64,000 bases of DNA from Flagellatimonas centrodinii (GCF_016918765.2 NZ_CP092104.1:1240001-1304000), one strand, 5' to 3'; shown: positions 1-8,731, counted from the stretch's first letter. The notes: generated by a model not told the origin, from the sequence alone. Translations and numbers: made by a program.

Positions 1-204
1 GCGACGGAATTGCACAAAGCTGGCGCCGGTTGGCGTGGATTTGGCCGTGCTGTCCTGATGGTCATGTCTCGGCGTGCCCAAGGGCTGCGCCTTAATGCCG
101 ACTTCGATGCCGCCCGTGTTCGAACCGGTCTGGCCGCAAGCGACGAGGCCGGTCATCAACAACGCGGCGGTGACGACCGCCAAAGGATGCTTGAAAAGAT
201 TCAT
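1..204 (-). CDS. Lipoprotein, 3' end beyond the window (partial)
   Basis: The minus strand reads open from an ATG at 204 to the window edge, giving 68 residues. The N-terminus has a lysine, a hydrophobic stretch and a lipobox LVAC with the acylated cysteine at residue 23, so this should be an exported lipoprotein. After the lipobox comes a Gly/Ser/Thr-rich linker with an HDH motif near residue 47. I do not recognise the family because the body of the protein is outside the window. The gene starts 17 bases after the stop of the Cys-rich envelope protein upstream and is probably co-transcribed with it and with the DUF2946 gene. Confidence 0.7.
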   Translation of the reverse strand, partial: MNLFKHPLAVVTAALLMTGLVACGQTGSNTGGIEVGIKAQPLGTPRHDHQDSTAKSTPTGASFVQFRR

Positions 205-220
205 GTCGTTATCTCGGAAT

Positions 221-1129
221 TCAGAGGTCGTAGGCGAAGCCGAAGCGGACCACGGGATCCTCCTCCTGCACGCCGTTGAGCCGGTCCAGCAGCGGCAGCT
301 GCACCCCAGCGTTGAGGATCAGTTCATCGAATAGGCGCACCGCGGCGCCCGCGAACACCATGGCGAGCGTGCCGCCGGAATCGGGGTCGACCACGCCGGA
401 AAAGCGGTTGCGCTGCGCATAGCGCGCATCGAGCCCAGCCTGAAGTGCCACCGTCTGGGTCACCCCGTACTGGCCGTGGACGCTGGCCACCAAGGCATTT
501 CCGGGGTCGAAGCCCTGCCGGCCGTTGGCAAACTGCAGCCAGGTCACGGTGGCGTTGACGTTCCAGGGAAACCGGTAATAGCCGTACCAGGCACCGACGT
601 TCGGGGCCCAGGCGCCGGCATCCGGCTGCACGTCGATGTCGAGTCGCGCACCACTGCTGTCCCGTACCTGCTCGCTGGTGGGTAGCCGTACACCTGCGCG
701 CACGCCAGCAAGATGTCGTCCGCTAACGGCCCCCTGGCGATAGAGCACCCAGCGGGCGACCAGGTCGGCGTCGCCGAAGCCTTCGGCCTCCTGTCGCGCC
801 AGCGTGTTGTCTTCCAGCGTCTTGCGGACGAAGGGCAGCTGCAACGCCACGGTGACATCCTCGTTGAGGCTGTAGGCGAGCCCCAGCAGCAACCGGGTTT
901 CCTCGGTCTCGCGGGCGTTCACGGTGGGGTCGCCTTGGGACTCCGAGCGGATCAACAGATCGGCACCCACGCGAAAGCGCTGCTCGAACGGCTTTTCGGC
1001 ACCGAACAGGTTGATGGTGTAGTCACCACATTTGCAGGTGGAACACGCCAAAGCGGCAGAGCTGGCGCCCAGTAGCGCCAGCGAGGTGGCACCGGCCGCC
1101 AGGGCCCGGCGCAGGGAAGGGTTCAACAT
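221..1129 (-). CDS. Predicted outer-membrane beta-barrel/envelope protein with CxxCxC at the mature N-terminus
   Basis: This 302-residue protein has a clear Sec signal peptide ending ALA, and the predicted mature chain begins CSTCKCGD, so three cysteines lie within the first six mature residues. The rest alternates short amphipathic strands and turns and ends in an aromatic-containing FAYDL, as expected of an outer-membrane barrel. The -3 residue does not fit a classical lipobox, so I favour signal peptidase I cleavage at Ala28. The start is supported by GGGAG five bases upstream. Its neighbours are a DUF2946 protein and a lipoprotein. The cysteine cluster suggests metal (perhaps copper) or thiol chemistry, but that is inference; the family has no function I can name. 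Confidence 0.65.
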   Translation of the reverse strand: MLNPSLRRALAAGATSLALLGASSAALACSTCKCGDYTINLFGAEKPFEQRFRVGADLLIRSESQGDPTVNARETEETRLLLGLAYSLNEDVTVALQLPFVRKTLEDNTLARQEAEGFGDADLVARWVLYRQGAVSGRHLAGVRAGVRLPTSEQVRDSSGARLDIDVQPDAGAWAPNVGAWYGYYRFPWNVNATVTWLQFANGRQGFDPGNALVASVHGQYGVTQTVALQAGLDARYAQRNRFSGVVDPDSGGTLAMVFAGAAVRLFDELILNAGVQLPLLDRLNGVQEEDPVVRFGFAYDL

Positions 1130-1189
1130 GGAAACTCCCGGACGGCATCGGCCGTCGACTGATCGAAATGCCCCATTCGGGGCGCGAGG

Positions 1190-1606
1190 TCAGCTCAGGG
1201 AGTCGAGGGGCGGGCCACGGGCCTCGAAGGCGTAGCGGGCTGCCAGGGTCGGGGCAGTAACGGAAGCCGGAATGGCCCAGCGCGTAACCGGCCAGGCGGC
1301 CTGGTCCAGGGCCGGAATATCACCACCCAGCGCCGGGGCACCATGAACGGCGGCGCACAGATCACAGCCCAGAGCCGCCTGCAGGTCCGCACCCTCCGTC
1401 GCCAGCTCGGCCAGCAGCTCGGGCGGCGCGTTCTCGCGCAGCTGCTTCATCAGCGCCGGCGCGGTGGTGCCGCAGAAGGCGAACAGCAACGGGTCGCCCC
1501 CCTGCCGCGCCCAGGCACTGGCGTGCGCAGTGGGCATCACCAACTGGGCCAGCAGCGCGAAAACGCTGAGCCAGGTCCAGAACGATGGGCGGGTGCGTGC
1601 GGTCAC
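1190..1606 (-). CDS. DUF2946-family protein (GTG start)
   Basis: The protein is 138 residues if translation starts at the GTG at 1606. Longer readings run into rsgA and are unlikely. It has one N-terminal hydrophobic segment (about residues 9-30), then a CDLC motif followed by AAVHGAPA near residues 81-90, and a C-terminal RGPP. This combination is typical of DUF2946, small membrane-anchored proteins often found beside copper-handling or TonB genes. It is transcribed in the same direction as rsgA upstream (34-base gap) and the Cys-rich envelope protein downstream. The function is unknown; metal association is inferred from the cysteine pair, the histidine and family context. Confidence 0.6.
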   Translation of the reverse strand: MTARTRPSFWTWLSVFALLAQLVMPTAHASAWARQGGDPLLFAFCGTTAPALMKQLRENAPPELLAELATEGADLQAALGCDLCAAVHGAPALGGDIPALDQAAWPVTRWAIPASVTAPTLAARYAFEARGPPLDSLS

Positions 1607-1640
1607 GGGGAATCGGGAGCAAGAAGCGCGCCGAAGTGTA

Positions 1641-2630
1641 TCACCGGCGGCGCCGGCCGCTACGAGACTTGGACGCGACATCCGCTGCCGGCGCCGGTGT
1701 TGCCAGCCAGCGGTCGATGCGCTCCGAGGCCGCGCCTGCGCGCACCGCACAACCCGGTTCGTTGCCATGGCTGCAGTTGGCGAACCGGCACCCGTCGGCC
1801 AGCGCGACGAGGTCAGCGAAGTCCTCACGTTGTGGCACGGTCGGCATGCGGTGCACCGCCCGCAACCCGGGGGTGTCAACCAGGCAGGCACCCCCTGGCA
1901 GCAGACGCAGGCTGCGGGCGGTGGTGGTGTGGCGGCCGAGATCGTCCAGCGCCTGGGTCGCGCCCGTGCGCTGTACTTCGGTCCCCATCAGGGTGTTGGT
2001 GAGCGTGGACTTGCCGACGCCGGAAGAACCGAACAGCGCCACCGTCTGGCCGGCCCCCAGCCAGGGCGCCAACAACGACACCGTATCGGGTGCCCGCGCG
2101 TTGACGCTGACCACCGGCACGCCACCGCCGAACGCTGCCGTCACCGCCCGGACCTGCGCGTCGGCATCGGGGGCGCGATCCCGTTTGGTCAACACCGCCA
2201 CCGCCGCGACATCGGCGGCATCCGCCATCTGCCGATAGGGCAGCAGGCCCTCGGCCGAAAAATCGCCATCCAGGCCCATGACCATGAACACGGTGTCGAC
2301 ATTGGCGACCAGGCGTTGCAGACGGCCGTCCTCGCGGTGCCGGCACAGCAGGTTGTGGCGCGGCAGGGCGGCCACCAGCCAGCCGCCATCGTCATCAAAC
2401 AGGGCCCAGTCGCCCACGGCCAGGCCGTCAGAGGCGGCGCCGAGTTGCTTCAGCAGCGCCGGATGGATGCGCGCGGTACAGGCTGCGACACCGTCGTGCA
2501 CCCGGTACTCACTGCGATGCTGTTCGATGATCCGCACGGGACGTCCCACCGGTGGGACCCGTGCTGGCCCCCGGTCACCGCGCCAGCCGAGTCGGTCGAG
2601 GCCGGGCGACACCCTGTCTTCAGCCGCCAC
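1641..2630 (-). CDS. rsgA: Ribosome small-subunit-dependent GTPase RsgA
   Basis: RsgA is a circularly permuted GTPase that checks and releases 30S maturation factors late in ribosome assembly. The 329-residue protein shows the usual order: an OB fold (about 30-100), then G4 TKRD (148-151), G1 GSSGVGKST (201-209), G2 around RHTTT (233-237), G3 DTPG (252-255), and a C-terminal zinc site (Cys281, Cys286, His288, Cys294). The start overlaps the doxX-like stop by 11 bases, suggesting coupled translation. Length and domain order are normal, and the tail is Arg-rich. Confidence 0.95.
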   Translation of the reverse strand: MAAEDRVSPGLDRLGWRGDRGPARVPPVGRPVRIIEQHRSEYRVHDGVAACTARIHPALLKQLGAASDGLAVGDWALFDDDGGWLVAALPRHNLLCRHREDGRLQRLVANVDTVFMVMGLDGDFSAEGLLPYRQMADAADVAAVAVLTKRDRAPDADAQVRAVTAAFGGGVPVVSVNARAPDTVSLLAPWLGAGQTVALFGSSGVGKSTLTNTLMGTEVQRTGATQALDDLGRHTTTARSLRLLPGGACLVDTPGLRAVHRMPTVPQREDFADLVALADGCRFANCSHGNEPGCAVRAGAASERIDRWLATPAPAADVASKSRSGRRRR

Positions 2631-2997
2631 GCGACATCGGCCGGGTGCACCACCACACCAGGTAGAGCAGCCCCACCTGCAGCACCAGCCGCAGCGTCAG
2701 CGCCCACTCGGGGACCTGGGGGAACAGCTGCGGGTTCTGCCACATGTGGATATTGGCCAGCGAAACCGCACAGATCAGCAGCATCAGCAGAATCCCGACC
2801 GTCGGCCGCCAACGGGGCCGCCACAGCGCGGCAGCGAGTATCAGCTCGATGACACCACTGACCCACACCACTTCCCGGGGGAAGGGGATGTAAGGCGGCA
2901 CGATCGCGACGAAGAAGTCGACCGCCACGAAATGGCCGATGCCGCCGACCACGAAGAACAGGGTGACGAACGCCAGGCCCACGGTTTTGCCGGTCAT
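2620..2997 (-). CDS. DoxX-like integral membrane protein
   Basis: The 125-residue protein has four hydrophobic segments and the small-membrane-protein pattern of DoxX-like families, with a conserved-looking GGIGHF near residues 18-23, an ELILAAALW helix near 51-59 and HMWQNPQ near 84-90. It lies just upstream of rsgA and overlaps it by 11 bases. The family is linked to redox or sulfur metabolism in some organisms, but most members, including this one, have no assigned role. It is divergent from the nitroreductase gene, with about 100 bases between that presumably hold both promoters. Confidence 0.7.
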   Translation of the reverse strand: MTGKTVGLAFVTLFFVVGGIGHFVAVDFFVAIVPPYIPFPREVVWVSGVIELILAAALWRPRWRPTVGILLMLLICAVSLANIHMWQNPQLFPQVPEWALTLRLVLQVGLLYLVWWCTRPMSRGG

Positions 2998-3095
2998 CGG
3001 ATCACATCGCTGCTAGGGAGGCCCCATTGTAGACACCGGCGAGTCGTCGTCACCGCTGGCACAATCCCCCCTCTGCTTTCCGCCGAAGAGTTGCC

Positions 3096-4082
3096 ATGCC
3101 CCGCGCCCCTGCCAAACGTACTGCCAAACCGGCTGCCAAGTCCCCCGCGTCCGCCGGGAAGGCGCCCGCCGCACCGAAGGCGCCCCGCAAGGCAGCGCCA
3201 CGCACCGCCACGACGGCCAAGGCTGCGGCACCGAAGCCCAAGCGGGCTGCCACCCGGCCGGCCAGGAAGGTATCCGCGAAAGCCACCGCCACCGCGCCAC
3301 TGCCGAACCAGGTGCCGGAGCCAGCCGTGTTCTTCGACAAACCGACCCGCTACCGCGAGCCGAAGCCGCCGAAAATTGATGTCGAGGCTTTCCGGCAGAC
3401 CGTGATCACCCGCCGTTCGGTGCGCAAGTTCACCGACAAGCCGATACCCAAGGCTGTTCTCGATGACTGTCTCGACATGGCGATGCTGGCGCCGAATTCC
3501 TCGAACCTGCAGCCGTGGGATTTCTACGTCATTCGCACACCGTCGGTGCGCAAACAGATGGTCGCCGCCTGCATGGGCCAGAACGCTGCCGGCACCGCGC
3601 AGGAACTGATCGCGGTGGTCGCCCGCACCGGCACTTACCTCGATCACGCGCGCCTGAATGTGCAGCAGTGGCCGGGCGGCCAGGCGGCACCCAAAGTGTG
3701 GAAGGACTACTACCAGAAGCTGGTGCCGGTGCTCTACACGCAGGGGCCGCTGAACAGTCTGGGGCTGCTGAAGAAGGGCGTGGCGTCGGTTTATGGGCGC
3801 TTCCGCCCGGCGCCGCGCGGCCCGTTCAGCCATGCGGAGATGAAGGTGTGGGCGGTCAAGAGTGCCGCGCTGGCGGCGGAAAACCTGATGCTCGCGTTCC
3901 GCGCCCATGGTTTCGACACCTGCCCGATGGAAGGCTTTGACGAAGCGCGCGTCAACAAGCTACTGAAGCTGCCGGCCGACGGCACGGTGATCATGATCAT
4001 CGGCGCCGGCGAGCGCGCCGAAGACGGCATCTACTACCCGCAGATGCGCTTTGATCGCCGCCGCTTCATCCACGAGGTATGA
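3096..4082 (+). CDS. Nitroreductase-family protein with an N-terminal Lys/Ala/Pro-rich tail
   Basis: The nitroreductase (FMN-dependent) fold begins near residue 85 with FRQTVITRRSVRKF, the typical first FMN-binding segment. It continues with LAPNSSNLQPWDFYV and ends with an IIGAGERAEDGIYYPQMRFDR region. Residues 1 to about 70 are almost entirely Lys, Ala, Pro, Arg and Thr in repeats like KPAAKS and KAPRKAAPR, similar to the tails of bacterial histone-H1-like proteins. No signal peptide is present. The last four bases overlap the start of the transglutaminase-like gene. The catalytic substrate is unknown. The basic tail suggests nucleic-acid or polyanion binding, which is unusual for this family. 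Confidence 0.85.
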   Translation: MPRAPAKRTAKPAAKSPASAGKAPAAPKAPRKAAPRTATTAKAAAPKPKRAATRPARKVSAKATATAPLPNQVPEPAVFFDKPTRYREPKPPKIDVEAFRQTVITRRSVRKFTDKPIPKAVLDDCLDMAMLAPNSSNLQPWDFYVIRTPSVRKQMVAACMGQNAAGTAQELIAVVARTGTYLDHARLNVQQWPGGQAAPKVWKDYYQKLVPVLYTQGPLNSLGLLKKGVASVYGRFRPAPRGPFSHAEMKVWAVKSAALAAENLMLAFRAHGFDTCPMEGFDEARVNKLLKLPADGTVIMIIGAGERAEDGIYYPQMRFDRRRFIHEV

Positions 4083-4777
4083 GCGTGGCCGAGACCGTCG
4101 CGTCGATGGCTCCGTTTTTGACGGCCGGCCCCACAGTCGACGCGGATCATCCGGCAGTCGTCGATTTTGCCCGCGAGGCGGCGGGCGAAGGGGATCCGCA
4201 GGCGCAGGCGGTGGCACTCTACTACGCCGTGCGCGACGGCTTTCGCTACGACCCCTATGCCATCGACCTCAGCGTCGAGGGCCTGCGTGCCAGCACCGTA
4301 CTGGCCAAGGGCCACGGCTGGTGCGTCAGCAAGGCCGCCCTGCTGGCAGCCGCCTGTCGTGCAGTCGGCATTCCGGCCCGGCTGGGTTTTGCTGATGTCC
4401 GCAACCACCTGTCGACAGCGCGCCTGCGCGAAACGCTGAAGACCGACATCTTCTACTGGCACGGCTACACCGCCATCCTGCTGCACGGCCAGTGGGTGAA
4501 GGCCACCCCGGCGTTCAACATCGAGCTGACCGAACGCTTCCGGCTCAAGCCGCTGGAGTTCGACGGCCGCGAGGACTCGATCTATCACCCCTTCGATCTC
4601 GACGGCCGGGCGCACATGGAGTACCTGCATTTCCGGGGTGAGTTCGCCGAGATTCCGGTGGCCGAGATGCGCGCCGACTTCGCCCGCCTCTACCCCGACA
4701 TGGCCCTGGCCGGGGCAGCCGACTTCGACGCCGACGTGCGCGCTGAAACGACTGCGAATACCCGCGCGGGGCCTTAG
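4079..4777 (+). CDS. Transglutaminase-like (cysteine protease fold) protein
   Basis: This 232-residue cytoplasmic protein has the core of the transglutaminase-like superfamily: GWCVSKAALLAAACRAVGIPAR with the putative nucleophile Cys82, a histidine in FYWHGYTA (His128), and WVKATPAFN, where classical members carry the catalytic Asp. The substitution at that third position is shared by a recognisable subgroup, so I would not call it inactive. It is coupled to the nitroreductase by an ATGA overlap, so the two products may act together. Its substrate is not predictable. Confidence 0.85.
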   Translation: MSVAETVASMAPFLTAGPTVDADHPAVVDFAREAAGEGDPQAQAVALYYAVRDGFRYDPYAIDLSVEGLRASTVLAKGHGWCVSKAALLAAACRAVGIPARLGFADVRNHLSTARLRETLKTDIFYWHGYTAILLHGQWVKATPAFNIELTERFRLKPLEFDGREDSIYHPFDLDGRAHMEYLHFRGEFAEIPVAEMRADFARLYPDMALAGAADFDADVRAETTANTRAGP

Positions 4778-4965
4778 GGCGGGGACGGCGAAGGCGTCAC
4801 CAGCTCGATCACCACGTAGGGTCGCTCGGGCGGCGGCGGCACCTGCGCCCGCAGCCAGCGGATGCCCGCGTACAGCCCCCAGGCCAGCAACAGGTGCAAC
4901 AGCAATGCCACGACCAGGTGGCGGCGCAACCACGGCAACGGCTGGCGGAAGGCGGATTTCGACAC
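4774..4965 (-). CDS. Possible small single-pass membrane protein (TonB N-terminus-like)
   Basis: From a GTG at 4965 the minus strand encodes 63 residues: a basic start, one strong transmembrane helix (about residues 16-35), a PPPP segment and a C-terminal VVIELVTPSP. The layout resembles the anchor of a TonB-type energy transducer without the linker and C-terminal domain. The frame stays open upstream to 5187, but that part is Arg/Pro-rich and looks non-genic. No good ribosome-binding site is visible. It overlaps the 3' end of the transglutaminase-like gene by four bases. It could be a real small gene, a TonB remnant or chance. Confidence 0.3.
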   Translation of the reverse strand: MSKSAFRQPLPWLRRHLVVALLLHLLLAWGLYAGIRWLRAQVPPPPERPYVVIELVTPSPSPP

Positions 4966-5123
4966 GGGTATCGGCGCGTTCGGACGTGCGGGCCTGGCAT
5001 GGTACGGCGGTCGCCGCAGCCGCGTGCGGCGGGGCCGGCGCTGCGCCTGGCACGATTCTGGCTGGGACTGTCGTGAGCGGGCGTTGCACAGTCCCTGGCT
5101 TATGAGACACAGTGTCACCAATG

Positions 5124-5222
5124 GTTGACTAGGGTTCCGGTCCGCGGCATGCGGATGGCTGGACCGAGAGTCGGCGACCTCCGGCAACGGGGGTTACACG
5201 GCGGGATAAAAGCCCGGGAGAT
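5124..5222 (+). promoter_or_regulatory. Guanidine-I riboswitch (ykkC class)
   Basis: The stretch contains the hallmark pieces of the guanidine-I aptamer in order: an AGGGTTCCGG segment near 5131, GGACCGAGAGTCGGCGACCT from 5161, then ACACGGCGGGATAAAAGCCC from 5197 followed by GGGAGA. These match the conserved core that binds guanidinium. It lies about 70 bases upstream of the importer start and in the same direction, so it should turn the operon on when guanidine is present. The switching platform lies between 5223 and 5290; I could not assign a terminator versus Shine-Dalgarno mechanism. Confidence 0.93.
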
Positions 5223-5292
5223 CACAGGTTCTGTTGCTGTGAGTCGTCCGCCGCCGTTTGCCGCTCCCGCCTGATCAATGAGGTCAACCATC

Positions 5293-6399
5293 ATGTTCTC
5301 CCAATCCCGTCTTGCCGCATCCGCCGCCGCCCTGCTGGCGATCGCCGCCGTTGTCGGCTGCACCAAAAAGGACGAGGCCGCCGCACCCGAACCGGTCGCT
5401 GCCGTTGCCAAACCCGAATTCAAGGTCTGCTGGACCATCTACGCCGGCTGGATGCCATGGGAATACGGCGGCACCCAGGGCATCGTCAGCAAATGGGCCG
5501 ACAAGTACGGCATCGACATCGACGTGGTGCAGATCAACGACTACGTCGAGTCCATCAACCAGTACACCGCCGGCGCCTTCGACGGCTGCACCATGACCAA
5601 CATGGATGCCCTCACCATTCCCGCCGCTGGCGGCGTCGACAGCACCGCGCTGGTGGTGGGTGACTTCTCCAACGGCAACGACGGCATCGTGCTCAAGGGC
5701 AGCGGCAAGTCGCTGGCCGATCTCAAGGGCCTGCCGGTGAATCTGGTGGAACTCTCGGTGTCGCACTACCTGCTGGCGCGCGGGCTGGAAACCGTCGGCC
5801 TGGCCGAGCGTGACCTGCAAGTGGTGAACACGTCCGATGCCGACATCGTCGCCGCGTTCGCGACGCCGGACGTCAAGGCCGCGGTCACCTGGAACCCGCT
5901 GCTGGCCGAAATCACCGCCATGTCGGACACCACCCAAGTGTTCGACTCCAGCCAGATTCCCGGCGAGATCATCGACCTGATGGTGGTCAACACCGCCACC
6001 CTGGCAGCGCACCCCGAGCTGGGCAAGGCGCTCACCGGGGCCTGGTACGAGATCATGTCGATCATGTCGGCCGACAGCGACGCCGGCGTCGCCGCACGCA
6101 CCCATATGGCACAGGCCTCCGGCACCGACCTTGCCGGCTACGAAGCGCAGCTGGCCGCCACCCGCATGTTCTACCAGCCCGCCGACGCACTGGCCTTCGT
6201 CACCAGTGCTGAACTGCCGGCAACGATGGAGAAGGTGGCCGCGTTCTCCTTCACCCACGGCCTGCTCGGCGAAGGTGCTGCGGATGCCGGCGCGGTCGGC
6301 ATGGCCTACCCCGGCGACATCACCACCGGCAACGCCGAGAACATCAAGCTGCGCTACACCGACACCTTCCTCAAGCTGGCTGTCGACGGCGCGTTGTAA
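5293..6399 (+). CDS. ABC transporter substrate-binding lipoprotein, guanidine/urea-carboxylase operon
   Basis: I place the start at the ATG at 5293 (368 residues). It has GAGGT eight bases upstream, whereas the ATG at 5278 has none. The N-terminus carries a lipobox VVGC with Cys23, so the protein is anchored in the periplasm. The body is an NMT1/TauA-like solute-binding fold of the type found in urea-carboxylase operons, with the motif WTIYAGWMPWEYGG after the linker. It is the first gene under the guanidine riboswitch and is followed by permease and ATPase genes. Guanidine is the likely ligand by context; binding itself cannot be read from the sequence. Confidence 0.9.
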   Translation: MFSQSRLAASAAALLAIAAVVGCTKKDEAAAPEPVAAVAKPEFKVCWTIYAGWMPWEYGGTQGIVSKWADKYGIDIDVVQINDYVESINQYTAGAFDGCTMTNMDALTIPAAGGVDSTALVVGDFSNGNDGIVLKGSGKSLADLKGLPVNLVELSVSHYLLARGLETVGLAERDLQVVNTSDADIVAAFATPDVKAAVTWNPLLAEITAMSDTTQVFDSSQIPGEIIDLMVVNTATLAAHPELGKALTGAWYEIMSIMSADSDAGVAARTHMAQASGTDLAGYEAQLAATRMFYQPADALAFVTSAELPATMEKVAAFSFTHGLLGEGAADAGAVGMAYPGDITTGNAENIKLRYTDTFLKLAVDGAL

Positions 6400-6408
6400 G
6401 CCCGCACC

Positions 6409-7227
6409 ATGCGGCTGATCAACCAGATTCCGGCCCGGGGGGCGCGGCTGTCGCTGGCCGCGCTGCCCTTCCTGTTGCTGCTGCTGGCCTATGCCTTCGG
6501 CTCCAGTCAGCGGCTGGCGGACAACCCCGACGACAAGCTGCTGCCCAGCGCCGGGCAGATGGCCGATGCGGTCGGTCGCATGGCTTTCGCCGAAGACCCC
6601 CGCAGCGGCGACGTGCTGTGGTGGAAGGACACCGGCGCCAGCCTGCAACGGCTGGCACTGGGCCTGAGCATCAGTGCGGTGCTGGGTCTGGTGCTGGGCG
6701 TGGCTGCCGGCGCGGTGCCGCTGCTGGGCGCGCCACTGACGCCGGTGGTGACGGTGGTGTCGATGATCCCGCCGCTGGCGGTGCTGCCGATCCTGTTCAT
6801 CGTGTTCGGGCTCGGCGAGCTGGCCAAGGTGATGCTCATCATCGTCGGGGTGGCGCCCTGCATCGCACGGGACATCGAAGGCCACGCCCGACAGATTCCC
6901 CGCGAGATGCTGATCAAGGCACAAACGCTCGGCGCCAATACCTGGACGGTGATTCTGCGGGTGGTGCTACCGCAGCTGATGCCCCGGCTGCTGATCTCGC
7001 TGCGGCTGTTGCTCGGCTCGGCCTGGTTGTTCCTGATCTCGGCCGAGGCCATCGCCTCGACCGACGGGCTCGGCTACCGCATCTTTCTGATGCGCCGCTA
7101 TCTGGCGATGGACGTGATTCTGCCTTACGTGGCCTGGATCACCCTGCTCGCCTGGCTGATGGATCTCGGGCTGCGCAGAACGTCGCTGCTGCTGTTCCCC
7201 TGGTTCGACGACGGGCGTCGCGCATGA
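6409..7227 (+). CDS. ABC transporter permease (NitT/TauT type)
   Basis: The protein is 272 residues with about six membrane segments and the BPD_transp_1 coupling region around EAQTLGAN-like residues (here KAQTLGANTWTVILRVVLPQ, about residues 170-189), which contacts the ATPase. It follows the binding-protein gene by nine bases and overlaps the ATPase start by ATGA. It forms the membrane channel of the predicted guanidine importer. Confidence 0.9.
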   Translation: MRLINQIPARGARLSLAALPFLLLLLAYAFGSSQRLADNPDDKLLPSAGQMADAVGRMAFAEDPRSGDVLWWKDTGASLQRLALGLSISAVLGLVLGVAAGAVPLLGAPLTPVVTVVSMIPPLAVLPILFIVFGLGELAKVMLIIVGVAPCIARDIEGHARQIPREMLIKAQTLGANTWTVILRVVLPQLMPRLLISLRLLLGSAWLFLISAEAIASTDGLGYRIFLMRRYLAMDVILPYVAWITLLAWLMDLGLRRTSLLLFPWFDDGRRA

Positions 7228-8024
7228 GCTTTTTGCAGATCGACCATGTGTGGCAGACCTACGGCGACACCACCGTGCTCGAAGACCTGTCGCTGTCGAT
7301 CACCGAGGGCGAGTTCTGCTCGCTGGTCGGCGCCTCCGGTTGCGGCAAGTCGACCTTCCTGCGGCTGCTGCTGGGGCAGGAACGCGCCAGCCGGGGTCGC
7401 ATCCTGCTCGACGGCACACCGATTCCGCCCGAGCCCGACGCCAGTCGCGGTGTGGTGTTTCAGCGCTATTCGGTATTTCCGCATCTGAGCGTGCGCGACA
7501 ACGTGCTGGCCGCCTTCGAACTGCGGGCGGCCCCGTTCACGGGGCGGCTGTTCGGGGGCACGCGGCGCGCCGCACGTGAGGAGGCCGATGCCATGCTCGA
7601 GGCAGTCGGGCTCGGAGCCGCGCGCGATCGCTATCCGGCGGCGCTGTCCGGCGGCATGCAACAGCGCCTGGCCATTGCCCAGGCACTGGTGATGAAGCCC
7701 CGGGTACTGCTGCTCGACGAACCCTTTGGCGCGCTGGACCCGGGCATCCGCAAGGACATGCATGCCCTGTTGCTCGCTCTCTGGCGCCAGACCGGGCTCA
7801 CCGTATTCATGGTCACCCACGACCTCAGCGAGGGCTTCACCCTGGGGACGCGTCTGCTGGTGTTCGACAAGCTGCGTCACGACCCGCAGCACCCCAGCGC
7901 CTATGGCGCACGCATCACCTACGACATCCCGCTCAATGCCGATCGTGCCGCAGCGCGCAGCACGCTACCCGACATCGCCGAGATCATCCGACCGTCACCG
8001 CTCACCGAGGACGCCGTTGCATGA
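7224..8024 (+). CDS. ABC transporter ATP-binding protein
   Basis: This 266-residue ATPase has a Walker A GASGCGKST (about residues 37-45), Q-loop VVFQRYSVFPH, signature LSGGMQQR, Walker B VLLLDEPFGALD and the switch histidine in MVTHDLSE. It resembles TauB/SsuB-type subunits. The start is the ATG at 7224 overlapping the permease stop, and its own stop overlaps the next ATG, so translation of the four genes is coupled. A C-terminal extension of about 45 residues follows the core, as in other urea-carboxylase-linked members. Confidence 0.92.
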   Translation: MSFLQIDHVWQTYGDTTVLEDLSLSITEGEFCSLVGASGCGKSTFLRLLLGQERASRGRILLDGTPIPPEPDASRGVVFQRYSVFPHLSVRDNVLAAFELRAAPFTGRLFGGTRRAAREEADAMLEAVGLGAARDRYPAALSGGMQQRLAIAQALVMKPRVLLLDEPFGALDPGIRKDMHALLLALWRQTGLTVFMVTHDLSEGFTLGTRLLVFDKLRHDPQHPSAYGARITYDIPLNADRAAARSTLPDIAEIIRPSPLTEDAVA

Positions 8025-8731
8025 GACTGCTGTATGACGAAATCCTTCCCGGCGGCGGGCACTGGTCCGCCATCCTCCGCCGAGGACGCTGCCTGCGGGT
8101 CACCGATCCGGAAGGGGGCGCCAATGTCGCCTTGCTGGCGTTCAATGCGGCGGAAAAAAGTGAGCGGCTGAACCTGCCGGACTCGCTCAAATGCCAACAC
8201 ACCGCTCGCTTCACCGCCGGTCACTGTCTGTACTCGGACATGGGCCATGTGCTGCTCTGTGTGACCGCCGACAGCGCCGGCTGGCATGACCCGATTGGCG
8301 GCATCAGCACTGCCGACGAGGTCCGGACGCGTTATGGCGAGGGCAACTACCAAACCCTGCGCAACGGCTTTCACCGCAATGGCCGCGACAATCTGCTGGT
8401 AGAACTGGGCAAGTGGGGGCTGGGCCCGGCCGACCTGGTGATGAACCTCAACCTGTTCAGTCGCCTCGATGCCGGCGCCGATGGCGAGCTGCGCTGGCAG
8501 CCGCAACTTTCGCCCGCCGGCGCGCATGTCGACCTGTTCGCACCGATGGACACGCTGGTGGTCCTGACCGCCCTGCAGCATCCGATGGATCCGGCCACCA
8601 CCTACGCGCCGAAGCCGGTGCAGCTTGGCGTGTACGCCGTTGACGACACCACCGCCGCCACTGCGGCCTGTCGCAGCGCCCGGCCGGAAAACGGTCGCGG
8701 CCTGATGCTCACCGAACGGTTGTACCTCTGA
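8021..8731 (+). CDS. DUF1989 protein, urea carboxylase-associated (UAAP1-like); probable carboxyguanidine deiminase subunit
   Basis: The 236-residue protein belongs to the DUF1989 'urea amidolyase associated' family. In guanidine-degrading Pseudomonas, two such proteins form a heteromeric carboxyguanidine deiminase that converts the carboxylated product to allophanate. Visible family features are [18 protein letters not shown] (near 27-44), a Cys-His pair in LKCQHTARF and a later HDPIGG, plausible metal ligands. It overlaps both neighbours (ATGA with the ATPase, TGATG with the next gene). I cannot tell which subunit of the published pair it matches. Confidence 0.85.
   Translation: MRLLYDEILPGGGHWSAILRRGRCLRVTDPEGGANVALLAFNAAEKSERLNLPDSLKCQHTARFTAGHCLYSDMGHVLLCVTADSAGWHDPIGGISTADEVRTRYGEGNYQTLRNGFHRNGRDNLLVELGKWGLGPADLVMNLNLFSRLDAGADGELRWQPQLSPAGAHVDLFAPMDTLVVLTALQHPMDPATTYAPKPVQLGVYAVDDTTAATAACRSARPENGRGLMLTERLYL

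Noticed and set aside
1607-1891. Upstream extension of the DUF2946 frame
   Set aside because: The open frame continues into rsgA, but the extension is Arg/Cys/Ser-rich. The signal-anchor and family features begin only after the GTG at 1606.
5284-6924. A 546-codon minus-strand frame across the guanidine importer genes
   Set aside because: It runs opposite two genes with clear family features and riboswitch control. The product is Gln/His/Gly-rich low-complexity, typical of antisense frames.
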